Source: Margaritifera margaritifera (lineage: Eukaryota; Mollusca; Bivalvia; Unionida; Margaritiferidae). From it: a stretch of 64,000 nt of DNA. Shown one piece after another: positions 49,907 to 62,116 of the stretch (positions are counted from its first letter, which is position 1; each line of letters begins with the position of its first letter). The notes under the pieces are model-generated. The model was not told where the DNA came from, made no database searches, and saw only the letters and a program-made list of their open reading frames with translations. Position numbers and translations under genes: made by a program. The stretch is taken from assembly GCA_029931535.1 (NCBI GenBank), contig JAQPZY010001689.1, positions 3,314,501 through 3,378,500 on the forward strand, given 5' to 3'.

Positions 49907-52900
49907 TTGGGTGCACAATGAACATTCTTAAACTTGAATCAAGTAAGGAATAGAACAGATACAACTAATTTCATTTAGTACTTTTTTATTATTAAAAAAT
50001 ATAAGCCCTTTTGAAAAGAAAAAATTAAACATTATTTGAAAATGGAAGCAACATGCTTTTGGTTCTGTATAAAACTTCACTCCTTGCAATAAAAAAATAC
50101 ATTAAGATTCATTTAGAAAGATTTGATAAAATCTAAGATACAAAACCTCATGGAAAATGCAAAAATTGGTGTGCACAGTTAATAATAAAAAGTGGAACAA
50201 TTATTTCATTGTGGTAAATCATTGCGCAAAGCATATAAAATTGGTTTTCATTTTAGATTTTTAGATTTAAGCATTCAATTATTGTCATAAATCAATTTGT
50301 AAGAAATAAGAAACACTTCATTGATGATAACAAATGCACCTTTTCTGAGAATGGAAAAGAAAATATTCACCACTTATTTTATGACTATCCAGTTACAGCA
50401 GCGTTCTGGAAATGATTTGTTGCATGGATCAGAATTTATATTCCAAATAATATAATTTTATTCTAAAGATTTTTTAAAATTGAAAATGACAATTTTTATG
50501 GCTTTTTTTTTTTCCTGCTCTTGCTTGCAATGTATCTTATTTGCAGATCTCGTTGCGTATCACAAAAACTTGATTTCATAGATTATATCCTATGCTATAC
50601 GAATTATGCCTTATCTTACGACAGGTTTTAAAAATATATAGCTATGTTTTACAATAGAACATATGTCTCTGAGAACAATTGAGTCATCTTTCAAGTTTAC
50701 ATAACATATAATGTAATGAAATACTTTATATTGCTCATAAATGTGCATTGTTAATATTCTGTGATGATCTTGTAATTTAGTAATGCCTTGGTTGTGTGAG
50801 AGTGTGAATGAATCTTTTTCTTTCATGATTATGGTGTTGTTTTGTTGACATGTTTATGGTGGTTTATTTTCAAATTTACAAGACCGCAAGTCTACTTTTC
50901 CTTGCCTTAGTACGAACCGTAGGCTGTATGTCTAGTTTACAGGATCGTTTGACTCTTTTACATCATCATTTCTAATCCTATTAATGAGTACAAGCTCTGT
51001 CTAGCCGGTGTCAAACTATTTTTTGTATGATAAGATTATTACTGCTGAGGTTTGGAAAATCACGTTGTACATAGTGTACACATTATTATTGAAGACTATA
51101 GTTAGAGCTTTTGTAGCTGAAATCTGAAAGAAAGCGAACTCTTGCACAATATTTTAAATAGGAGTTGTGTACACAAAGTATTAGAAAGAATCAACGTCTC
51201 ACATTAACATCAGTTCGTCACTCAAGACTGACCAACATTGTGCACAATTTGGCATATCACACCAAGGACATATGTGCTCTCAAAGTCAATGCAAATGCCA
51301 ATGTAAACAGAGACAAAAAAAATAGTTGCTTCTGTTAAAATCGCCTATCCATTGCAAGTTAATTTTTCTATCTGGTTGCAGTCTGATTTCCCGGTAAGAG
51401 TCAAGGTTGATGTAAGTTCTTTAGATCATGGACTGATTAAACGTGTATGCTTTGTTGTGGTGAAACTTGCAAGCATGAGTGTTAACAAGTCGTGGAGACA
51501 TAATATGCGAGCTGAGGCTACAACAAATAAACACTAAATCTTTAAAGAAAAAGTACAATTTCTAATGTGTACTGTGAGGTCCTTTCCTCAATAACATCAA
51601 ACTCAAATAAATGTTTGATGTTTATCACATGCACTGCTAATGTCCAGTGGTTTGATCCGTCAAGAGCTGACATTAGTTTTTGTGAATGTCCATGCAATTT
51701 TCTTTCTAGGGAATAGACTCTTAGTCAAGACAAGGCTAGGTGATAAGAAATGCATGAGACAATAGATTATTTCACCTCCTTTTCTTGGTGAAAAAAGCAA
51801 TTGCGTTCGCGTGCTTTCTTGTAGCTATGTATCGAACAATCTTCTGGGCTTTGACTTCTTCAGAGTTATTGGATCTTAAGCAAGAAAGAACTAGGAGCAA
51901 GATGAAACAGAAAAATGAAACTGTAAGTTACACCGGATTTGCTTTTAAATTTTGAAGAAAAAAACAAAAAGCAGTGTCAAACATTAGCAATACTTAATAT
52001 GAACGCATATCAAATAGAGAGTATAATTTCTTGACACAAGAGCAACGGAAGTAGAAGTTACATTTTAAGAAAATGAACAAAGTAATAGATAAGGAAGTAA
52101 CATATACTGACTAGGTAGCGATCGCCAAAAATCGCCAAAGGTGATCGAATTTTCAGATGGTGATTCATTTAAATAAAATCAACATGTCTGGCGCAGTGAC
52201 TCGTGCTGTTGTCTACATATATTTTCCTTGAACTCTGACGTCCGCTAGTGTAACGTATTGTTGAGGTTGCATACCACGTAATGAGACACATTTCTTAACA
52301 AAGGAATATGCAAAAATGCATTATTAATAAATTTTTTTCCAAAAGAAATCTTGCAGAGAAATAGTGAAATCATAAAGAAACTAGTTAATAAAAAGTAATG
52401 ACTAAAATTAAAAAGGAGCCATATCCTGAACAGAAAAGTATGTAGTGGAGTCCTATCAGTATTTTTGAGGGCAAAATTTAGCGAATACTTGGATATTAAC
52501 ATATTCACGCCCAGTAGACAATAGAGGTTTTTCTTTTCTTGTTTAGAAACCTTGCTTTTAATTGGGATTGAGGCGTCTTTTTCGAGGGACTTGTAAATTC
52601 TAATTAGACCCGTTAACGAACATTATATTGATATGATGTTGATTGACATCAAGCCGGGTTTGCGAACGTTACGTTTTCCAGAAAACATTAAGTACCCAAG
52701 TTAGGGATTTAGACACGTATGAATGCATGATTTTCTCACTAATGATAATTCTTTTCAGCAAGAAAACATGTTATAATCAAAGGGGGGAAATTCTAACACA
52801 CATCTTTCATTAACCTCGAGAAAAAAATATACGAACGACGGTGTCAGGCAATTTTCAACAATGGGGTTTTTAACAGGTTTTGTTAAGTTAAGATTTCCAT

Positions 52901-53102
52901 TTGAGAATGTTTGAAAGCTAAAACAAACCCACCAAAAAACAATCAGATTATGAATGGACTTTTGAAATTTGTGCACTGAGCCTCTTCTAAGTGCCGTTGA
53001 TTGTTATATAGGCCAAATTATCAATTCCAGATGCATGATACACCAGTTAGACGAAAAAAGTAACGCAAAAGTATGCATTTGGCTTACCGTATATACTAGA
53101 TT
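49907..53102. other. anonymous AT-rich DNA, no gene recognised
   Basis: About 3.2 kb read on both strands; short frames without recognisable motifs. Confidence 0.5.
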
Positions 53103-53260
53103 ATAAGTTGAATCCAACTGCAAACTGCATAGACTCAGATCTGCGGGCTCATAATGGGCCGGCATATCTGGTTTATGCAGTTTGTTAGGAGTAATCAGTA
53201 GAACAAACAACATAGACGTTGATCAGGGTCTATGTTGTTTGCAGTTGGACTCGACTTACA
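53103..53260. repeat. foldback inverted repeat, ~32-bp arms
   Basis: The left arm at 53103-53134 ('ataagttgaatccaactgca', 'aactgcatagac') pairs with the right arm at 53228-53260 (reverse complement 'gtaagtcgagtccaactgca', 'aacaacatagac'). A second, inner palindromic pair 'gtttgttag...agaacaaac' lies in the loop. The outer sequence 'ccgtatatactagattataa' is also partly mirrored. Probably a small foldback/MITE-like element of about 160-190 bp. Confidence 0.65.
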
Positions 53261-53746
<486 letters not shown>

Positions 53747-54026
53747 TCTCCTTGACAGATAAGTTACATTACATATTTTTAAATAAACACATTTTCGTGA
53801 TATCAGTTTTGCTAGACCACAATGCAATGTTATGAACGGGATATTGTCCTCTTTGGATTCGGAACCAGGTTAGAAGGTCAGGTTTCAATTTGGATTTCAT
53901 CCAATTCATTCATTCGTTCATTAATCATTAATTCCATCATCGTTCACAGCTCCATCATTTTTGGTTAGGAAGCGTACGGTTGTTTAGCAGTGTCTGTGGC
54001 ATGTTGCATAATGAGTTGTATTCTGT
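53747..54026. other. anonymous DNA
   Basis: No recognised feature. Confidence 0.5.
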
Positions 54027-54068
54027 ACGGTGTGTGTGTGTGTGTGTGTGTTAGTGGGGGGGGGGGGC
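54027..54068. repeat. (GT)n and poly-G
   Basis: About 11 GT units followed by 'tagtgggggggggggg'. Confidence 0.9.
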
Positions 54069-54282
54069 AGAGGGAAGGGGAGACGGATAAACGCAAATAA
54101 TTGCTTGATTTGCATGGTTTTAAACAAGTCTTCTGTGCATGTGTATTAATCTGAGACATTTACGAGGTAGGGCTCAAGATAATTTTACCAACGACATATA
54201 AGACCTTTTGTCAGTATTTCCTTTGTAAAGCAATTTTAAAAAAAAAACGGAATTGATCATGCATCTATAGCATGTATTAAAA

Positions 54283-54402
54283 TAACATAGACTTACATGA
54301 AAGCAGGAAAAGAATATCGATAACATACACTTACATGAAAGCAGGAAAAGAATATCGATAACATAGACTTACATGAAAGCAGGAAAAGAATATCGATAAC
54401 AT
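54283..54402. repeat. 38-bp tandem repeat, 3 copies
   Basis: Unit 'aacatagacttacatgaaag' plus 'caggaaaagaatatcgat'. One copy has 'aacatacact'. Confidence 0.92.
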
Positions 54403-55084
54403 TTATAAAACGTACTAGATTTTCATGCACATATAGATCATCGTTCTGTCCCTTCAGGGAGACTGAAACTTGCGTTCTTGCTAATTGAAGGCATTCATAT
54501 TCCTATAGCCATCATGCAAGTGTTTATGTTGGTAGCAATTGATATATAAATAGATCGCTGTCCTTCCTGTGCTGTTAACTTCTTGAAAAAGCCCAGTATA
54601 ATATGCCATTAAACTCTCTTTCTAATCATATCAGGCGGATATTCGTAACTTTATTTTTGCTCTTATCTTATCAGCGCACATATAACAGTAGGAAAGAACT
54701 TTAAAAATGTAGGAACAAAACATCTTGACTTGTAATCCATGACCAACCATTCTTTATTCATTGACTGAAATAAAATGTATGCTATATGCTGTGATCATGA
54801 CAACCTAAAATTACATTTATTTATTATATTTTGAAACTTAGCACTTTTATTGCGATTACTCACTCACCCACCGACCCACTCACCCACATTATAGGGATTA
54901 TTAATGATAGGCTGACGAGCTAGTTTGAGTCCTAGAAAATGCAAAAGTCTTCTGATAGTAAGAAGTTGTCTGGGTATGGTCAATAATCTTACTACTTTAA
55001 ATATTTTAACTACTGTATAAAAATCAGGGTTTTGTGAGTAAATGGAAAATGAAAAAGTGTGACAGTTGCAATGATATTAAACAA
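54403..55084. other. anonymous AT-rich DNA
   Basis: No recognised feature. Confidence 0.5.
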
Positions 55085-55141
55085 GCAAACGACATGTCAA
55101 AGGGAACGACATGTCAAAGCAAACGACATGTCAAAGCGAAA
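55085..55141. repeat. short 'aacgacatgtcaaag' repeat, about 3 copies
   Basis: Three units of 'aacgacatgtcaaag' with gg/c/cg spacers. Confidence 0.8.
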
Positions 55142-55774
55142 CACTAATTACCGCTATTGTAAACGGTGGACATATAAACGTTACAGTAATCGTGGATATT
55201 CGGTGGCATCCTAAATGTTTAAAAATGTTTCACATAGTAGAAATCAATGACAATGAAAGGCTTAAATCTAAGTGTGGAAGGCGGTAAAATTGTTTTCGTT
55301 CTACATAAATTGCAAACAAGTACACCTAAGGTAATTGGAAGAAAACTCGAAGTATACATAAATTGACAATCACAAAAAGGAACATATGAAAAGATGAATT
55401 AAAGGCACTCAAAATGAATTAGGCAAACTATCAAAAGATGTAAAATAATAAGCAAACAAGAAACAAGAGAGTAAATATGTTATATATTTTGAATTAGTTT
55501 ATGTATGAAACATTGCAACATTTAAGTAATGGACTTCTGAATTAAACAAAAAATAGAAGCAGTGTAAATTATCATTGTGCTAAGATTCATGTTAGTACTC
55601 CAGTTAACCAAGACATTTCACAAATATTTAAAGAGATTAAAATCTATTACACTAAGATTATTTTACACACAAGCCAGTAAACGTGTTTGAGAATTACTGT
55701 TTAAAATTTGATACAGATGACTCTGTTAACAGCTACAGAGCATGGTGTGAAATGATGATCGAAAACATTGCATT
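55142..55774. other. anonymous AT-rich DNA
   Basis: No recognised feature, but the open frame just before 55775 may contain the lost start of the following pseudogene. Confidence 0.4.
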
Positions 55775-56322
55775 ATGGATAACGACAGCTGCTTTTGGGA
55801 TTTTCTTCTAGCATTTAACAGATCAAAGCATGCCAGAGTTAGTGAAATCAGTATACCAGTTTTATGTTTACTTTCAAATGAGAAACCTTTGTCTGGATGC
55901 TCGATAACTTTACCTGATAAACAAGTTTTTAATGCTACCAAAAAACAACATAGATCTGAAAAAGCTAACATAATATGTTATAACTTTAATATTCCACCAA
56001 ATCGTGACTGGAGATTCAATAATGATAGAAAATATATTTGATTGCTGACGGACCTGAAGAACATAAAAAGGTACATCAGCGTTTTCGAGAGCCTACACCT
56101 GTTGATGTGTTAACAGCTCACAAACGTCAGTACGACCATGGATCAGGTACTGTTGAACTCTGGAGAGAATGGTCGGCTGATGAAATTAACTCTAAGGTAA
56201 CAAATCATAAAAATAGAATGCACTTATTTCAATCTTCACAAAAGCACTGGTCTGACAGAAACAAGAATAGTTCGACTGAATTAAAATATAAAATCCTTTG
56301 TGATCTGTATTTAGGTATTTAA
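55775..56322 (+). pseudogene. unrecognised protein remnant, one frameshift
   Basis: Two adjacent plus frames read as one protein. The first, 55775-56041, includes SCFWDFLLAFNRSKHARVSE, SGCSITLPDKQVFNATKKQH and FNIPPNRDWRFNNDRKYI, then stops. The second continues at once in the next frame (56041-56322) with IADGPEEHKKVHQRFREPTP, VELWREWSADEINSKVTN and LKYKILCDLYLGI, ending at a natural-looking stop. The break is a single-base loss near 56040. Charge, aromatic content and lack of low complexity make this the most protein-like unassigned stretch in the window, about 180 codons. No family is recognised. It converges on Polinton B (minus strand), separated by the 60-bp minisatellite, so it may be part of that element or of another mobile element. 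Confidence 0.6.
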
Positions 56323-56499
56323 TTTCAAAATATTACAAACATTACAGTCTGTGTCAACTGTTCAAGAATTTTTTTACAAAATTATTTGAGAAATTAATAT
56401 ATGGCGAACAAGGTTTTTATGACTGAGATGAAAATATCATGATAAGATTTCAGATTCAAAGTTATAATAGACTATGCTGTTGGTGGCATATTTTCATCG
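56323..56499. other. spacer
   Basis: AT-rich, no recognised feature. Confidence 0.5.
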
Positions 56500-57205
56500 C
56501 AGCGTGACAATGTAATGAAAATGGATAGCATTGTTGGTAGTGATGACATATTTTCATTGCAGCGTGACAATGTAATGAAAATGAATAGCATTGTTGGTGG
56601 TGATGACATATTTTCATTGCAGCGTGACAATGTAATGAAAATGAATAGCATTGTTGGTGGTGATGACATATTTTCATTGCAGCGTGATAATGTAATGAAA
56701 ATGAATAGCATTGTTGGTAGTGATGAGATATTTTCATTGCAGCGTGATAATGTAATGAAAATGGATAGCATTGTTGGTCGTGATGACATATTTTCATTGC
56801 AGCGTGACAATGTAATGAAAATGAATAGCATTGTTGGTAGTGATGACATATTTTCATTGCAGCGTGATAATGTAATGAAAATGAATAGCATTGTTGACGG
56901 TGATGACATATTTTCATTGCAGCGTGACAATGTAATGAAAATGAATAGCATTGTTGGTCGTGATGGCATATTTTCATTGCAGCGTGACAATGTAATGAAA
57001 ATGAATAGCATTGTTGGTAGTGATGACATATTTTCATTGCAGCGTGATAATGTAATGAAAATGGATAGCATTGTTGGTAGTGATGACATATTTTCATTGC
57101 AGCGTGACAATGTAATAAAAATGAAAAGCATTGTTGGTTGTGATGACATATTTTCATTGCAGCGTGACAATGTAATGAAAATGGATAGCATTGTTGATTA
57201 CAACA
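56500..57205. repeat. 60-bp minisatellite, about 12 copies
   Basis: Unit 'cagcgtgacaatgtaatgaa', 'aatgaatagcattgttggta', 'gtgatgacatattttcattg'. Copies differ at few positions (ggatagc/gaatagc, gacaat/gataat, ggtag/ggtgg/ggtcg). The period of 60 keeps three frames open (20-residue repeats on both strands, up to 240 codons), which is taken as an artefact of period, not a gene. Confidence 0.95.
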
Positions 57206-57472
57206 ATAACTTGAACCAAATCATCTTAATGCTTTAAACTGGGACTAAACACCGTAAATGCAGACACAGTACAATATATCTTTCCAACAGCTGATAACAG
57301 TCTGTAACAATTCTTCGAAAGATAGACAAAATGAATAGAACATGATTGCAGGAGCAGGCTTAGGTTACTTTTTTTTACAAAATGCTGTGAATTTTGTTAT
57401 CGCCTTGTGCCGTGTCTACACCTCTAGTTAAAACTGCAAGCAACATGCCAACTTATGCTAAAACAAGCACAA
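57206..57472. other. spacer
   Basis: AT-rich, no recognised feature. Confidence 0.5.
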
Positions 57473-57790
57473 TTATATGATCAGCGAAGAAAGAAACAAC
57501 ATGTCCAGGTTTTTAAAAAAAAAAAAAGTCCAATCGGATATCTTTAACAAATAGTTGTCAATATATTTCAGTCCTTGTTTGACTTTGTCAACGAATGACT
57601 CTGTGCTACCATTTCCAACGCCGTAACCTCTATCATCAGTACTTGTTCCTCCACCACCTTCTTTTAAATCCTTTACTAGATTTGTAACAGATAGAGTAAT
57701 AGTTGATATAGTCATGACTACGGCTGTAATTGTTGAACCTTTCTCTTTGAATTCTAGTTTTAGTATTTGTCTGAGAGGAAGCTTACTCAT
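57473..57790 (-). CDS. small membrane protein of Polinton B
   Basis: A 105-codon minus-strand frame starting MSKLPLRQILKLEFKEKG. A hydrophobic helix follows (STITAVVMTISTITLSVTNL, about residues 19-38). Next comes a Gly-rich linker and a lysine-containing amphipathic segment (FVDKVKQGLKYIDNYLLKIS). The run of F residues near the end comes from an A-tract at 57512-57526, where a slipped base has probably replaced the natural C-terminus. Polintons and adintoviruses often encode a short protein of this layout (FKEKGSTI motif, one membrane helix, Gly linker) near the polymerase. Role unknown. It is the only uninterrupted frame of element B. Confidence 0.6.
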   Translation of the reverse strand: MSKLPLRQILKLEFKEKGSTITAVVMTISTITLSVTNLVKDLKEGGGGTSTDDRGYGVGNGSTESFVDKVKQGLKYIDNYLLKISDWTFFFFKNLDMLFLSSLII

Positions 57791-58329
57791 AAATTACTTT
57801 ATGTTTTATATGTTTATTTTGTAACTACTTTCCAAATTTTAAATATTCTCAACTAGTTCTGACTTAAAAATTTGTATGTTGTTTAGTTCATTTTGTGCAA
57901 TATTTTTTCACGATCATATTTTCTTTCAAAAGCATTTTTACCTTAAAGTTCTGTTTTCTATTCCTTTGTAATAATGTTTAAAATCTGCTTCTAAAGCATT
58001 TACCACTGAGACGGCTAATATACCAGCATTTTGAGACCATCACATCTTCCTGCGTTTAAATAATCCTTGATTTTCTTTTTTTTTTAAACGGGAAGTAGTC
58101 TTATTGAAAACTTTGTCTACTTTACGAATTGATTCTCAAAAACTGTATTTAATGTTAATTATATACTATTTTTTAATTTGTTCGTGTCAGTACAAATTAA
58201 TTCCATATGTCTATTTACTCAGGTACTTGTTAAAAAGTGAGTTTTACCGCCTGTCTTTGTACAACAGTGGCTTGTAACGGCTGTTGTAAAGGTTAGTCTC
58301 GACGTATACCGTTTGGTGGGATCCATTCG

Positions 58330-60800
58330 TTTCCTTTTTAGTCCAGCCTTAACTAATTTACAGTTTGGGTAAAAAGATAGTTTTTATACAATTTGAATAT
58401 AAGATTATTTTGAAACACGCATTTCTTTATTGTTTTATTAACTTTTCCTATTTGTCAGTCCTTGAGAAACAGAGCTTACTTTTAAGAGCACACAGTTTTT
58501 ACACACTACATAATTCATCCTTGAAAAGAAAGGGAACTTTTTAAATCATTTGAAACACTTCGGATATATTGTGTCGTAAAACAGGATGCATCCTTATGTC
58601 ACTGCAAAATCTATCTATCTCCTCAATGGCATACAATGAATCAATGGATTGATACATCATTCACTTGGATAGCTCTAACACTGTAAATCCTCCATTTGGA
58701 TAAATTGATTTTCTTGTTCTTTAAACTGTCTAACAACTAACACAAAGCATTTATCTATAATTGTTCTCCGTGCAAATTATAGGCTTTTCTGGCATTGCAA
58801 AACTTGTTTTCATTTGCGCTTAGTTTTACACTTGTTCTCTCAAGGAGCTTTTCATCTGTTTACCTAATATAGAATTATTCATAAGCTTAGAAAAAATATT
58901 TTTCAAAGTCATTGGTTGCTTTTGTCCCAGAGTGATATTCAGTTTAATGTAAGATTGTAATCGTGTTTCTTTGGTCGAAAAACACGACTCCATGTATTTT
59001 TCTTTAGCTTCAAACCTAACTGAACATACAGCTTCAAATTACGATAAAAATATTTCATATTGTTCTTTCTTCTACTAACGTGCATAATAACTTGGGTACT
59101 AAAGATGTGTACCCCTTTGATTCTCTATAAAGTTCTTCTGTAATCGAAATGAATCACATACTTGGGGGATTTTTCAGGCGCTAATTGGTAGTTTATGAAC
59201 TGATCATGTAGCTGTTTTCTTACCTCTAAGTCTACTTCTAAAATATCACCAAAATGTGTATCATCTTTCCAAGACATTAGAATATCTTTCATGACTTTGA
59301 GTTATTGTTTGGATGCTATCTAGAGTTATTGACAGCCACAAATCAACTCATAACACTGCCATAAAGGTGTTTGGGTTCTAGGTTGAAAATGAAAGACTTT
59401 GACCTTGACGTATCGTCTTCTCCATTATCTCAAAATTTTCCTTTATCATTAGTACATTGCTCATGATTTGCTTTGGCGTATCTGTGTGGTATCGTTCTAA
59501 TTACTCCTCAAAAACATGTCATAATTAGTTAGCAACTCTAGCTTTACTCCTGTTAACATAGCCTAACACCATGAGCTAATCTCGATGTCGTGTAATAATG
59601 TGTAGGACCATGTTTGTAGTTTTAAAAACATGCATTCCTAAACTTTCCAAAAATATCGCACAACATTGACATATTCTTCTTTACGTAACAGTCATTGCAG
59701 ATCATCTTGTAATTTCAATTTGAAATGTTACACGATTTCTTTAATATACTGGTAGTAATCCTATGTTATCCCATATCCTCTGAGACTGCAATACAATATC
59801 TCGATTGGTGGTAATTTGGTTTCGTCACACTTTAAAATCAATCATGTAATCGTACGCATAAATGTTTTTTTTTCTTTCTCAAACATATTTGGTATCCATG
59901 TTTTCAAAATGTTTCATGGTTTCCTTGGGCTTGTGGTCATTGATATTCTTTGAATGTTATTTGCACGATTGTCTCATAAACCTTTAAACTATCTAAAAAT
60001 ATCTGATTGACCTCTTTACAACAACATTTCACGATCCTATTCATATATATCGACGACGAAGGATATTTTTCAGAAGTAGTTGATATTGTTGTCACTTCTT
60101 TATCTGGGTCGGTTATTTTATTAATGTCTTGGTAAACAAAAGAAAATCATATTATGGAATAAGAGTGATATATACTTTGGCTGTCTTTAATTCACATTAC
60201 ACTCATCGTGTGCAGGACCTTTGTACTTACATGTTAAATGATTGTGATATCTTACTTTCCTGGTTTTAACTTCGTCTTTGGCGATTTCCTTTTCACAAAT
60301 ATGACATATGTTGGTGGAAATAAAATGATTTATATCTTCTTTCGGAAAGGTCATTTTAGTAGCGTTTATTGTTCTAAGTTATCTGTACACAGTTTCTGCA
60401 ATGTTTTGCAAATGATCGTATACCTTTTAAGTGTAATCTACTCCTCATCGTAATATAGCCTCATAGTCTTTGTACGCGGAGTTGGTGTGTAGGAAAAATC
60501 CTGAAGGTATATGTTTGACTGTTTGTATTGTCCACGAATTATTAGAGTCTTGTTTGAAAATGAATATCGGTATCATGAAACATTCGAAATCACAATATAG
60601 GACATAACAAACATTTTAGCAGACGATTGTAATTTTTGAATTTCACAACAAAACCCTCTTTAGGCGCTATGTCTGATGAGCTATCTACTGGATTACATAA
60701 ACTTTTGATGACATGGAATACTAATTCGTTGTTAAAATGATTTAAGATCTTCTTGCAAAAAGTACTTTTTATAGGAGTAATCGAGCTTGCAAACAAATTA
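58330..60800 (-). pseudogene. Polinton B protein-primed DNA polymerase B, heavily degraded
   Basis: Minus-strand motif order follows the Polinton polymerase. SDIAPKEGFVVKFKNYNRLL (60655-60595) precedes the exonuclease region, where YCDFECF is read next in a shifted frame. Then a Cys/His zinc motif: NICHICEKEIAKDEV and VRYHNHLTCKYKGPAHDECN at 60310-60195. Further on YAYDYM (about 59850), YKHGPTHYYTTS (59620-59585), DILEVDLEVRKQLHD (59245-59200), YRNLKLYVQLGLKLKK (59050-59000), and IKKCVFQNNLIFKLYKNYLF (58430-58365) close to the C-terminus. Stops and shifts occur every 20-60 codons. The catalytic DTDS-type box of the palm was not found in 58600-58950, so the active site is lost or mutated. When intact the enzyme would replicate the element's DNA by protein priming. 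Confidence 0.88.
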
Positions 60801-61339
60801 CGTCACAAAACCAATGCTGTGCCACTACACAGGTAACCACAAACACAGAATGTATCACAACAGTGATAAATGCTGAGAAATTGTTACAATTATTTTCAAT
60901 CTACTTTACTGAATTTTTAAAAAAGAGTCTTTCCTATTTTTGTCAGTTAAAGTACAACCATTATGCATTATTTTTGACAAATAACTTTAATTTTCTCTGT
61001 AGTCAACAATGTTGTCTTGCATTTCTGCCCACCACTTACACGTCCGAATAACCAGTCACGTGACCCTGTGTCGAAGTTCTTGATTACTCCTATTGGTGGA
61101 TTTGTTTATTTGAGATGATCATAATCTTGACAAAATTTTGTTCCACAATAATGTCATTTGTTTCCATCAAATACATACAACATAGCCACATAACTGCCTC
61201 CTACTCATTCTGTCACTCTAACTGGTTTTATATGTCTGTCAATGACTTCATAAGACCAATTTGTATCTTGACTTATTTCCTGAACACATTTTGTGTGCAA
61301 CATTTCAAATAGCCTAACAACTACCTTTTGCATTTAATT
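60801..61339. other. interval between integrase and polymerase remnants
   Basis: On the minus strand scattered short frames (for example KWWAEMQDNIVD) could be the start of the polymerase gene or a linker; none is recognisable. Plus-strand frames look fortuitous. Confidence 0.35.
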
Positions 61340-62116
61340 CCTCTGTATGACGTTTTTAAATTTGTAGACAACGGGGTCACCTAATATAATTTATCTAATT
61401 TCACAAATATCCTGTGTAAAATTAAGTAGGCACGCTTTTGCTAAGGTAGATATATATTTTTAAAATCCTAACTGTCTGGCCCCATTTACAAATTTTGTTT
61501 TTCCTTATATATAACTTTTTTAGGTAACCATATAAATTAATTCAGACTTTAGATCTATTTTCCTACGATTCTTTGCTTGCCTCGACCGGAGTCATGTCTA
61601 TGGATCTATGATAAGTGTTATGGTATCACTGTATAAGCGTGGGAAACACACCTACCCATCTTGTAGTCCAATTGTTTTGTAAAATACTTTCACATCTTAG
61701 TATTTAGAATTCTATTAAACCTTTCCACAACAATGTTCTTCTTGTCAGAGTACGTAACACAATATTACATGTATATGCTTTCTTTCTTGAATAAATACTT
61801 AAGCTTGAAATTGTAACTTTTTTCCTTTCATCGAACTGTGTCTTTTCTGGTTTGCGGTCCTCAACGGTTTCTCTAAATATGTCATACATATCATCCAGAG
61901 TCAAAATGTATTTATATCCGTTATTATCCTTCTCGTATGACTGCATGTCAACAATGTCTGACTGGCATTTAGAAGCAACGTTATATGCACACAACCTTTA
62001 GTAAGGAAATAATCTTTTTCTTGCCTGCTGTGTAATGTGTATGTAGATTGTTGAGGCAACGATTCTTTCAATTCACTGTATTTGATATTCTTATCTTCTA
62101 TTCGATTTTGCGCCAT
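61340..62116 (-). pseudogene. Polinton B integrase (retroviral-type DDE), frameshifted
   Basis: The first minus frame (62116-61901) has LKESLPQQSTYTLHS, the region before the core, including part of an HHCC-like zone. The second (61994-61704) has SDIVDMQSYEKDNNGYKYIL, the first catalytic Asp block. Then RKPEKTQFDE follows, in which the second acidic block is FDE rather than the usual DxGxEF. In the adjacent frame VTYSDKKNIVVERFNRIL (61755-61702) supplies the catalytic Glu. DPVVYKFKN at about 61372-61345 resembles the C-terminal SH3-like end. At least two frame changes interrupt it, and no chromodomain is seen. Such integrases insert the linear element DNA into the host chromosome. Confidence 0.88.

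Larger units (their letters stand above)
57473..62116 (-). mobile_element. Polinton B: decayed Polinton/Maverick (adintovirus-like) early-gene remnant
   Basis: Reading along the minus strand: integrase (62116 to about 61340), type B DNA polymerase (about 60800 to 58330), and a small membrane protein (57790-57473). The combination of a retroviral-type integrase with a protein-primed polymerase B is unique to Polintons/adintoviruses and relatives. Capsid, protease and ATPase genes are not found here. Terminal repeats were not identified, so the limits given are those of the coding remnants. It shares no gene intact with Polinton A, and local base composition is more AT-rich than that of A's virion cassette, so it is a separate and older-looking insertion. 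Confidence 0.85.

Noticed and set aside
56462..57237. Three overlapping frames of 231-240 codons on both strands
   Set aside because: A product of the 60-bp period; they overlap each other on both strands and have no start or terminal domains.
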